From Candidatus Sphingomonas excrementigallinarum (lineage in GTDB: Bacteria > Pseudomonadota > Alphaproteobacteria > Sphingomonadales > Sphingomonadaceae), in NCBI GenBank assembly GCA_019112965.1, contig DXIH01000183.1, positions 1 through 45,026 on the forward strand: a DNA stretch of 45,026 nucleotides, given 5' to 3'. Positions 1-7,044 of this stretch are shown in pieces. Position numbers and translations under genes: made by a program. Positions within the stretch are counted from its first letter, which is position 1. The number at the start of each line of letters is the position of its first letter. The notes below the pieces were generated by a model. That model was not told where the DNA came from and did not search any database. It saw only the letters and a list, made by a program, of their open reading frames with translations.

Positions 1-944
1 TGGACACCCTTGGCCTCATGCAGGTCGCGGATCATCGCCCCGACTTCGGGTCCGGCAGTCTTCTCGAGCGGGAGGGCATCGTCGGACACGACCGCAACCT
101 GCAATCCCCGCGCGATCAGTGAGGCTGCGACCTCCAGCCCGATATAACTCGATCCGACGACGATCGCCCGCTCCGCCTCTGACGCCGCAGCGATCAGGCG
201 ATCGGCATCCGCAAGGGTTCGCAAAGCGAACACCTCGCCGCGATCCGAGCCGTAAAAGTCGGGCGACACGACCTCAGCGCCGGTAGCCAGGACAAGCCGA
301 TCATAAGGAATGCGGGTACCGTTATGAAGGACGACCACCTTGCCCTCGCGATCGATACGCGACACCGCGACACCTGAACGGACGTCCACTTCGCCGAGCA
401 TAGGCAAGGCCGTGTCTTCGCGCTCCGCTTTGCCCGCCAGATATTGTTTCGAGCAGAAGGTGCGATCATAGGGTGCGTCGCCCTCCTGATCGATCACCGT
501 GACCGCCGCGCCTGAACCATGACGCGCCAGCATCTCGGCACAGGCATGCCCCGCCGCACCAGCCCCGATGATGACGATCCGGCCAAGCTCTTCCGTGTCC
601 GCTACTTCGGGCACGGAACCGGGTTCGGATGGTCGGGCGATCCGCAATTGGCCGCCATCCTCGATCACCTCGAACCGTTGCAACGGCGCAAAGGCGGGGG
701 CACCCATCGCCTCGCCCGTCTGGACATCAAAGCGGGCATGATGCCAGGGGCAGCGGATCGTCCCGTCGGCCACGATCCCGTCGGCCAGCGGCGCCTTCAG
801 ATGCGTGCACTGTCCGGCAAGCGCGCAGACGCGCCCCTCATGTCGGACCAGCACGACATCCTGCCCGTCCAGTACACCGGCGACGATCCGGCCCTCCTGA
901 ACCTCGGTGGAGGCGATGCCGTTCGCCAAGTCACGATCCGCCAT
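1..944 (-). CDS. Rieske [2Fe-2S] / FAD-dependent pyridine nucleotide oxidoreductase (AIFM3-like), 3' part cut by window edge
   Basis: Reading the minus strand from the ATG at 944 gives an uninterrupted frame to the window edge (314 codons, no stop reached). Residues 1-105 form a Rieske domain with C46-x-H48 and C65-P-W-H68, the ligands of a [2Fe-2S] cluster. Residues 122-132 carry the FAD dinucleotide fold (IIGAGAAG). The stretch PYDRTFCSKQYL (158-169) matches the substrate-side motif of AIF-like reductases, and residues 261-270 (IVVGSSYIGL) start the NAD(P)H-binding Rossmann fold. The family transfers electrons from NAD(P)H through FAD to a ferredoxin-like centre. The start is preceded by an AAGGAAAGAGG ribosome site. 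It lies 30 bp downstream of the Dps gene on the same strand, so the two are probably cotranscribed, suggesting a redox or iron-stress role. The exact substrate cannot be read from sequence. Confidence 0.9.
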   Translation of the reverse strand, partial: MADRDLANGIASTEVQEGRIVAGVLDGQDVVLVRHEGRVCALAGQCTHLKAPLADGIVADGTIRCPWHHARFDVQTGEAMGAPAFAPLQRFEVIEDGGQLRIARPSEPGSVPEVADTEELGRIVIIGAGAAGHACAEMLARHGSGAAVTVIDQEGDAPYDRTFCSKQYLAGKAEREDTALPMLGEVDVRSGVAVSRIDREGKVVVLHNGTRIPYDRLVLATGAEVVSPDFYGSDRGEVFALRTLADADRLIAAASEAERAIVVGSSYIGLEVAASLIARGLQVAVVSDDALPLEKTAGPEVGAMIRDLHEAKGV

Positions 945-974
945 CGCCTCTTTCCTTCCCTGTTCCGTCCGAGA

Positions 975-1544
975 TCAGTCGGCGCGCTGCAGCGCGGTCG
1001 CGGCCAGATGCTCGCCGACGAACCAGACCTGCGGTTCGTTCGAGCGGATGATGTCGCTGACCAACAGGTCGTTGGTGCCATCGTCGCCGGATTCGTCGGC
1101 GGTCTTGGCACCTTCATGGGCCTGTTCGAGCACGATGCGATGCGCGTCCAGCAGACGAGCGAGCATCGTCGGCACGTCTTCCCGGCCCTTCGGCGGGCGC
1201 GGAATACGCGTCATCTCGGCAACGTCGTGCGGCGTCGCGATGCTGATCCCGCCCAGCGCCTGGATACGTTCAGCCACCATATCGACCAGTTCGGCCTGCT
1301 TTTCATAATGCGTGTCGAGCAGCAGATGCAGCTGGTAGAAGGTCGCGCCCGACATCTGCCAGTGATGCTTCTTGTACAGGTCGCGCAGCATCATCGTGTC
1401 GGCCAACACCTGGTTCAGGATCGACACGCTCTGTTTGCGAGCGTTGTCGGAAAGGCCGAGCGGCAGATCCTTCAACGTGCCGAACGGCTGGATTTCGCGA
1501 TATTCGATCTTGTACTGCGGCTGCGCCTGGTCGGTATCGGCCAC
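975..1544 (-). CDS. dps: Dps-family ferritin-like DNA-binding/iron-storage protein (cytoplasmic)
   Basis: Dps proteins form 12-mers that oxidise Fe(II) with hydrogen peroxide, store the iron, and often coat DNA. The complete ferroxidase set of the family is visible (numbering from the GTG start): H61, H73, D77, D88 and E92, in the usual spacing H-x11-H-x3-D-x10-D-x3-E. The C-terminal part has the expected DESGDDGTNDL turn and a Trp near the end. The 189-residue length fits the family. The frame is open further upstream to 1598, but the GTG at 1544 is preceded by GGAG at good spacing and starts just before the conserved region, so it is preferred. There is no signal peptide, unlike the second Dps-like gene at 39507-40169. 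The Rieske/FAD reductase gene follows 30 bp downstream on the same strand. Confidence 0.92.
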   Translation of the reverse strand: MADTDQAQPQYKIEYREIQPFGTLKDLPLGLSDNARKQSVSILNQVLADTMMLRDLYKKHHWQMSGATFYQLHLLLDTHYEKQAELVDMVAERIQALGGISIATPHDVAEMTRIPRPPKGREDVPTMLARLLDAHRIVLEQAHEGAKTADESGDDGTNDLLVSDIIRSNEPQVWFVGEHLAATALQRAD

Positions 1545-1740
1545 GACTTCACTCCAATGATGAATACGGATCATCGCCAAGCGCTTCCCGCCGCTCACGG
1601 TTCCATGAATTTTCCGGCGGGCACGACTTGGTGATATTTAAGCACGCTGATCCAAATTAATTTCTGTTCCACGGCATTTGTCAGGAACGGACTGTCGGTT
1701 GCGGCGTCCAGCAGTGGCTTTCGAGGAACCCGGCCGCATG

Positions 1741-3090
1741 ATCCAACCGACCTTCGTCTTTCTTCACGCCCTTGGTTCCAGCCATCGGGAATGGGAACTG
1801 GTATGCCGTCATCTCGGCGACGCGCCTTGCATCGCGCTCGACTTGCCGGGCTTTGGCGAGCGATCGGATGAAGGCTATGCCGACGTCGCTTCGATGGCGG
1901 ACGATCTTGCCGATGAGATACGCCGCCGTCGCCTGACGGCCTGCATTCTGGTCGGGCACAGCATGGGCGGGAAGATCGCCACCATCGTCGCAAGCCGTGC
2001 CGCGGCGGGCGAAGCCGGGCTGGCCGGGGTCGTCGGCGTGGTGCTCGTCGCCGCGTCGCCCCCTGCGCCCGAGCCCATGGACGAAGATCGTCGCACACAG
2101 ATGATCGGCTGGTTCGAGGGCGGATCGATCACCCAGACGGATGCCGAGACCTTCGTGAAGGCCAACATCGCCGCGCCGCTGCCCCCCGAGCTGCATGATC
2201 GCGCGGTGGCGGATGTGCGGCGGTCCAGCCGCGAGGCATGGCTCGGCTGGCTGGAACGGGGTAGCTTGGAGGACTGGCGCGCGGCCGTCGGCTGCATCTC
2301 AATTCCGGCGCTGATCGTAGCCGGGGCGGAAGACGGCGATCTGGACGAAGATGCCCAGCGCCGCCTCAACAGCCCGCACTATCGCAATGCCGACATACGC
2401 GTCGTCGCGAACGCGGCGCACATGATTCCCTATGAGCAACCCGCCGCGCTCGCGCAGCTGATCGCCGATCATGCGGCCTCGGTTTCGGTGTCGATCCTGC
2501 CCCCCGGTTTCGCCGCCATCCTCGGCTCGGATCGGGTGAGCAGCCGCACCCGCACCGCGATGCTGGAACGGACCCGGCCGGTCAGCGATGACGGCTTGGG
2601 CTGGTCCGACGCGCAACGGGCGATGGCGAAGGCCCTGGTTGCACATATCCTGCCCGAAGACGTCGACCCGTCCGATCTGGCACGGCGTGTCGAGGCGGCG
2701 ATCATCAAGGGGGCCGGTGATGGCTGGCGTTTCGCCGACCTGCCGCGCGATCCCGAAGCATGGCGGCTGGGATTCGCGACGCTCGACGAGCTTTCTGGCG
2801 GCTTCGTCTCGCTCGACCGGCCGGATCAAGCCACCTGGCTGGAGCGGATCGACGCGGGCGAGACAGATGCGCAGGGTGAAGGCTTTCTATCGCCCGAGCA
2901 AATGGCCCTGTGGTTTCAGGACGTCCGTGCGGAGGTGGTTCGCCAATGGGCCGCCCTGCCCTCGACCATGGCCGCGATCGGCTATGACGGCTTTGCGGTC
3001 GGCGGCGATGGTCCGCGCAATCAAGGCTATCACCGAACCGGCGCGAACGATGTCGAAGCCTGGCAGATGGTGCAGGAGAAGATCGCATGA
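1741..3090 (+). CDS. Fusion protein: alpha/beta-hydrolase + gluconate 2-dehydrogenase subunit 3-like domain
   Basis: The protein has 449 residues in two parts. Residues 1-250 are an alpha/beta-hydrolase: HALGSS near the oxyanion loop, nucleophile elbow G73-H-S75-M-G-G, an acid candidate at D199/D201 (AGAEDGD), and H228 (AAHMIP). Residues 285-445 (from 'GWSDAQRAMAKALVAHILP' to the Y-H-R-T-G region) resemble the small subunit 3 of membrane gluconate 2-dehydrogenase, which accompanies a GMC-type flavoprotein. The ATG at 1741 has GAGGAA 9 bp upstream; a longer frame from a TTG at 1678 is not needed. The stop overlaps the ATG of the GMC gene (ATGA), so the two proteins are translationally coupled and probably form a complex. 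No Tat or Sec signal is seen, whereas classical subunit 3 is exported. The substrate is unknown. The subunit-3 assignment is from remembered family pattern and needs a profile search. Confidence 0.8.
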   Translation: MQPTFVFLHALGSSHREWELVCRHLGDAPCIALDLPGFGERSDEGYADVASMADDLADEIRRRRLTACILVGHSMGGKIATIVASRAAAGEAGLAGVVGVVLVAASPPAPEPMDEDRRTQMIGWFEGGSITQTDAETFVKANIAAPLPPELHDRAVADVRRSSREAWLGWLERGSLEDWRAAVGCISIPALIVAGAEDGDLDEDAQRRLNSPHYRNADIRVVANAAHMIPYEQPAALAQLIADHAASVSVSILPPGFAAILGSDRVSSRTRTAMLERTRPVSDDGLGWSDAQRAMAKALVAHILPEDVDPSDLARRVEAAIIKGAGDGWRFADLPRDPEAWRLGFATLDELSGGFVSLDRPDQATWLERIDAGETDAQGEGFLSPEQMALWFQDVRAEVVRQWAALPSTMAAIGYDGFAVGGDGPRNQGYHRTGANDVEAWQMVQEKIA

Positions 3091-4625
3091 GCCGCGCACC
3101 CTATGCCCAGAGCGAGATCGTCGACGCGGTCGTCATCGGAACAGGCGCGGGCGGTGCGCCCTTGACCGCACGCCTGGCGGAGGTCGGACTTTCGGTCGTC
3201 GCGCTCGAAGCCGGGCGATCATTCACCCCGAAAGAGCATGTCGCCGATGAACTCGCCGCCGACATCTACTGGATGGAAGAGCGGCTGAGCGGGGGAAGAG
3301 ACCCGACGGCGTTCGGTTCGAACAATTCGGGAATGGGCGTCGGCGGATCGACGCTCCACTGGGGCGCCTTCTGCCCCCGGCCGGATCCTCGCGATCTTCA
3401 GCTGAAGACCATGACCGGGCAAGGCGCCGACTGGCCGATCCCCCATGCCGAACTGATTGCCTATATCGAGCAGGTCGAGCAGTTTACCGGGGTTTCCGGC
3501 CCGGCCAACTACCCCTGGGACGACAGCCGACGCTATGCCTATCCTCCGGTACCCCGCAACGCGCCCGCCGAGGTGATGGCGCGGGGGTGCGAGGCGCTGG
3601 GCATCACGGCGACCGACGCGCCCGCCGCCCTTGTCTCCCGCGACCGGGAACAGCCGCATTGGGGCCTGCGTCAGGCCTGCGTCAGTTGCGGCACCTGCCA
3701 CCAGGGCTGTCGTAACGCCGCCAAGACCAGCATGGACACGACGTACCTGCCGCAGGCCGTCGCGCTTGGCGCGGAAATCCGCTCGGGTGCGCGCGTCCTG
3801 TCCTTCGAGTTCGATCATGCCGGGCGTATCGACGGCGTCGTCTATCGACAGGGCGGGCAGGACCATCGCCAACGATGCCGCGCGGTCTTCCTCTGCGCTG
3901 GCGGCGTGGAGAGCCCGCGCTTGTTGCTGAACCTGGGCCTGGCCAATTCGAGCGGACAGGTCGGTCGCAATTTCATGGCGCATGTCGCGACCCAGGTCTG
4001 GGGCCGCTTCGATGACGAGATGCGGATGAACCGCGGCTATCCCTCATCGCTCATCAGCGAAGACATGATGCGGCCCGCCGATGCCGATTGCGTCGGCGGC
4101 TATCTGATGCAGAGCCTGGGCGTGCTGCCGGTCAACCTCGCCACCGGGCTTGCGCGCGGGGCGGGCATGTGGGGCACGCGGCTCCAGTCGATCCTGCGCA
4201 ACTACAACAGCATGGCCGGGATCGGAATCAATGGCGAGTGCCTGCCCCATCCCGACAACCGGCTGACCCTGTCGGACGAAACCGATGCGTTCGGCCATCG
4301 CAAGGCGTTGGTCGAGTTCAGCTATCACGCCAACGAGCAGACCATCGATCAGCATTCCCGGCGGGTCATGACCGCGATCTGGGAAGCGGCGGGCGCGAAG
4401 GACATTTTCGCGGTAGATCGCTCGGCCCATACCATCGGCACCTGCCGTATGGGAAATAACGGCGACGACGCCGTGGTCGATGCCGATGGACGCAGCTTCG
4501 ACATCGCCAATTTGTGGATCTGCGACAACTCCGTCTTCCCCAGCGCGCTGGCCGCCAATCCGGCCCTGACGATCATGGCGCTGTCCCTGCGTACGGCCGA
4601 TCGCTTTCTTGCAGCGGGCGGCTAG
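3087..4625 (+). CDS. GMC-family FAD oxidoreductase with Cys-rich (Fe-S-like) motif
   Basis: Residues 15-33 hold the FAD-binding GTGAGG fold (VVIGTGAGGAPLTARLAE), residue ~38 onward the E-A-G ribose-binding end. The region NNSGMGVGGSTLHWGAF is the second GMC signature. Near the C-terminus, S-A-H-T-I-G-T-C-R-M-G and N-P-A-L-T-I-M-A-L supply the conserved catalytic-His region and the final FAD contact. C198-x2-C201-x2-C204-x3-C208 looks like an iron-sulphur ligand set; related dehydrogenases (fructose and FAD-glucose dehydrogenase large subunits) carry a cluster, although their Cys spacing differs. The 512-residue length fits GMC dehydrogenases. It overlaps the upstream fusion gene by 4 bp, with GGAGAAG as ribosome site. 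Likely reaction: oxidation of a sugar, polyol or sterol-type alcohol with electron transfer to an acceptor. No cytochrome c subunit lies nearby. Confidence 0.88.
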   Translation: MSRAPYAQSEIVDAVVIGTGAGGAPLTARLAEVGLSVVALEAGRSFTPKEHVADELAADIYWMEERLSGGRDPTAFGSNNSGMGVGGSTLHWGAFCPRPDPRDLQLKTMTGQGADWPIPHAELIAYIEQVEQFTGVSGPANYPWDDSRRYAYPPVPRNAPAEVMARGCEALGITATDAPAALVSRDREQPHWGLRQACVSCGTCHQGCRNAAKTSMDTTYLPQAVALGAEIRSGARVLSFEFDHAGRIDGVVYRQGGQDHRQRCRAVFLCAGGVESPRLLLNLGLANSSGQVGRNFMAHVATQVWGRFDDEMRMNRGYPSSLISEDMMRPADADCVGGYLMQSLGVLPVNLATGLARGAGMWGTRLQSILRNYNSMAGIGINGECLPHPDNRLTLSDETDAFGHRKALVEFSYHANEQTIDQHSRRVMTAIWEAAGAKDIFAVDRSAHTIGTCRMGNNGDDAVVDADGRSFDIANLWICDNSVFPSALAANPALTIMALSLRTADRFLAAGG

Positions 4626-4649
4626 AGCATTAGACCTAAGGTAGAACCG

Positions 4650-4671
4650 CCCCTCCCTTTCGGGGGAGGGG
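4650..4671. terminator. GC-rich hairpin between convergent genes
   Basis: CCCCTCCC (4650-4657), a 6-nt loop, and GGGAGGGG (4664-4671) form a perfect 8-bp stem. It sits between the convergent GMC and deacetylase genes. No T-run follows on either strand, so a role as a bidirectional transcription stop is inferred from position only. Confidence 0.5.
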
Positions 4672-4702
4672 TTAGCCTTGGTTCAAGACAATGTCATCAC
4701 GG

Positions 4703-5584
4703 CTAGACGGCCAAGGCGTTCGCCTCGACATGGTCGGCGATCGCTCCGGCGGTCGTCCACCAGATGCGCGGATCATCCGCCTCGCGCAAAGCCGTCAGGA
4801 CACGGGCCAGCGGCGGGACGCGGTGCGCCTGACCCGTGATATAGGGGTGAAGCGCGATCCCCAGCACCGAAGGGCGGCGATCCGCTTCGGAGAGCAATTG
4901 CTCGACCGTATCGCGGATCATCGTGGCAAAGCCCTCCGCCTCCTGCTTGCGCTGGATGACGGCGGGCAGGTCGTTGATCTCTTGCGAATAGGGAATGGAC
5001 AGCAGATCACCGTGCGTGGTCGACAGCCGCGTCGGCTGATCGTCATGCGCCCAATCCAGCACGTAGCGATAGCCCGCCGCCTTCAGCAGATCGGGGGTGG
5101 CCTCACTTTCCGATATCCAAGGGCCCAGCCAGCCGACGGGCCGATCGCCGAGCGCGGCCAGCTTTTCGGTCACATCGGCGATCAGGCGACGCTCGTCCTC
5201 CTGTCCCAGGCTGCCTTGCTCCTTTGCATTGGTGCCGCCATGCGCGGCAATCTCGTCACCCCGGTCGCGACAGGCCTCGGCCAGTCCCGGGCAGCGGTCC
5301 AGCACCTCGGCATTCAGCAGCGCCGTGGTTTTCAGCTCCAGCCGGTCGAACAGTTCGAACAGACGCCATGCCCCCACCCGGTTGCCATAGTCGCGCCAGG
5401 CGTAATTCATCACGTCCGGCTGGGTCTGCGACGGTGCGAGTTCAGCCCCCAGCCCGCCGCCGAAATCGAACACCTCATGATTGACGCCCAGATAGATGGC
5501 GACCCTGCGTCCCTCGGGCCAGTCATAGGCCGGGCGGTTGACGATGGGGCGGAAAGGGTAGCGGCCGGGATCGGGAGAAGACAT
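4703..5584 (-). CDS. Polysaccharide deacetylase family protein (CE4 / PuuE-like NodB fold)
   Basis: This 293-residue protein has the layout of PuuE- and HpPgdA-type members of the NodB/CE4 superfamily: an N-terminal WPEGRRVAIYLGVNHEVF segment, a WRDYGNRVGAWRLFELFDRL helix, the strand with EIAAHGGTNA (metal or substrate His in 'AAHG'), LGPWISESEATPDLLKAAGY, and a C-terminal LHPYITGQ motif with a conserved His. These proteins hydrolyse C-N bonds, either removing acetyl groups from carbohydrates or opening allantoin-like rings. No signal peptide is seen, so it is probably cytoplasmic. The gene starts 178 bp from the divergent GH43 gene, so the two may share a control region. Which substrate it acts on cannot be said; allantoinase-like (PuuE) activity is the main alternative to carbohydrate de-N-acetylation. 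Confidence 0.85.
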   Translation of the reverse strand: MSSPDPGRYPFRPIVNRPAYDWPEGRRVAIYLGVNHEVFDFGGGLGAELAPSQTQPDVMNYAWRDYGNRVGAWRLFELFDRLELKTTALLNAEVLDRCPGLAEACRDRGDEIAAHGGTNAKEQGSLGQEDERRLIADVTEKLAALGDRPVGWLGPWISESEATPDLLKAAGYRYVLDWAHDDQPTRLSTTHGDLLSIPYSQEINDLPAVIQRKQEAEGFATMIRDTVEQLLSEADRRPSVLGIALHPYITGQAHRVPPLARVLTALREADDPRIWWTTAGAIADHVEANALAV

Positions 5585-5762
5585 GGCAGGTCAACGTGGC
5601 CCCGACCAAATGGATGCCATCAATACCCTCCGTTTCCACGCTTTTGTAATGTCGGAGTTTTGGGTTAGGCCAAGCGCTTCGATCCGTCCCGGTGACGATT
5701 CGAGCAACAGGGCCCACTCGATCCCGATGGGGACAGACGGGCCGACAGGCGGAGGATGGAAG

Positions 5763-6794
5763 ATGATTACCCGACGTTCATTCGTGGCCGGTGCGACGAC
5801 CGCCATGGCCCTACCCGCCATCGCCAGGGCGGCGGCACCGACCATCGTCAACCCGGTGGTCCGGCAGCGCGCCGATGCGCAAGTCTTCCGCCATAGCGAC
5901 GGCTGGTATTACATGACCGGCTCGGTGCCGGAATATGACCGACTGGTCCTGCGCCGCGCAAAGACCCTGGAGGGCCTTCACACCGCGACCGAGCGGGTTC
6001 TTTGGCGGCACCTGCCGAGCGGGCCGATGTCGGGCTTCATCTGGGCACCCGAACTCCATCTCGTCGACGGTCGTTGGGTCATGTATTTCGCGGCGGGGCC
6101 GAGCGGCGGTGGCGAGGACGTGTTCCGCATCCGCACCTATGCGGTCGTATGCGACGGGCCGGACCCGATGACCGGCAACTGGTCGGTACTGGGCCAGCTT
6201 CAGACCGAATGGGACACGTTCAATCTCGACTCGACCAGCTTCGTGCACAAGGGCCAGCGCTATCTCGCCTGGGCACAGCGCGAGCCGGGGATCGAGACCA
6301 ATTCGAATCTCTACCTTGCGCCGCTCAAGACCGCGCTGACCTTGGCGGCCAAGCCTGTCCGCCTGTCGGTCCCCACGCTCGAATGGGAAATCCAGGGTTT
6401 CAAGGTCAATGAGGCCCCCGCCCTGCTCGCCCGCAACGGCAAGCTCTTCATGACCTATTCCGCCAGCGCGACCGACGCGCGCTATTGCATGGGAATGCTG
6501 ACCTGCAACGCCGATGCCGACCTGATGAAGGCGTCCAACTGGTCCAAGTCGCCGGTGCCGGTGTTCAAGACATCGGTGGCGCACAAGGTCTTCGGCCCCG
6601 GCCATAACAGCTTTACCGTCGACGAGCGTGGGCGTGACGTGCTGGTCTATCACGCGCGCGACTATTCCGAGATCAAGCGCGATCCGCTGTTCGACCCCAA
6701 TCGCGATACCCGAATGCAATATTTCCGTTATCGCCCCGATGGTTCACCGGATTTCGGCGAGCCCGTCGCCAACGGCCCGCTTCGCCGCCTGTAA
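5763..6794 (+). CDS. Tat-exported glycoside hydrolase family 43 (arabinofuranosidase/xylosidase type)
   Basis: The protein has 343 residues. The N-terminus (T-R-R-S-F-V-A-G, then a hydrophobic stretch ending A-R-A-A-A) is a twin-arginine signal, so the enzyme is exported folded. The five-bladed GH43 fold is indicated by D38 in 'RADAQVF' (general base), 'NLDSTSF' (second Asp) and 'KVNEAPALL' (Glu, general acid), with WYYMTG and IWAPELH as blade signatures. GH43 enzymes release arabinose or xylose from arabinan, arabinoxylan and related glycans. The ATG at 5763 has GGAGG upstream and starts right at the Tat signal, so the longer frame from 5583 is not used. The TonB receptor and a second GH43 follow on the same strand, which supports a plant-polysaccharide utilisation locus. 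The exact subfamily was not determined. Confidence 0.9.
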   Translation: MITRRSFVAGATTAMALPAIARAAAPTIVNPVVRQRADAQVFRHSDGWYYMTGSVPEYDRLVLRRAKTLEGLHTATERVLWRHLPSGPMSGFIWAPELHLVDGRWVMYFAAGPSGGGEDVFRIRTYAVVCDGPDPMTGNWSVLGQLQTEWDTFNLDSTSFVHKGQRYLAWAQREPGIETNSNLYLAPLKTALTLAAKPVRLSVPTLEWEIQGFKVNEAPALLARNGKLFMTYSASATDARYCMGMLTCNADADLMKASNWSKSPVPVFKTSVAHKVFGPGHNSFTVDERGRDVLVYHARDYSEIKRDPLFDPNRDTRMQYFRYRPDGSPDFGEPVANGPLRRL

Positions 6795-6818
6795 ACTTCG
6801 ATAACTCTGACAATAAAA

Positions 6819-6860
6819 GTTGACATGATATGCCCTCCTCATGGGGCATATCATGTCAAC
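6819..6860. repeat. 17-bp perfect inverted repeat (strong hairpin)
   Basis: GTTGACATGATATGCCC (6819-6835) and its exact complement GGGCATATCATGTCAAC (6844-6860) are separated by 8 nt. The repeat starts 24 bp after the GH43 stop. On the plus strand no T-run follows; on the minus strand the stem is followed by CTTTTATTG, as in an intrinsic terminator. It may end transcription, or be a regulator site upstream of the TonB receptor gene. Confidence 0.75.
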
Positions 6861-7044
6861 CCACCGTGACGCTCAACCGTGAGGTGTGCAGGTTGATGAC
6901 AATATGGTGAAATCTCAAATATGTGTCTGTATTTGGGGTTGTCACCTGCCCCGAAGCTGATAAATCCCCTGACATTCATGTCCGAGTAAAGAGCGCGAAA
7001 TACGCCATCGGATGAGAGAAGATTATGATTGGGGGAGGATTTCC

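Noticed and set aside
519..1634. 371-codon plus-strand open frame over the Rieske/FAD and Dps genes
   Set aside because: Both opposite-strand proteins carry complete catalytic motifs; this frame carries none.
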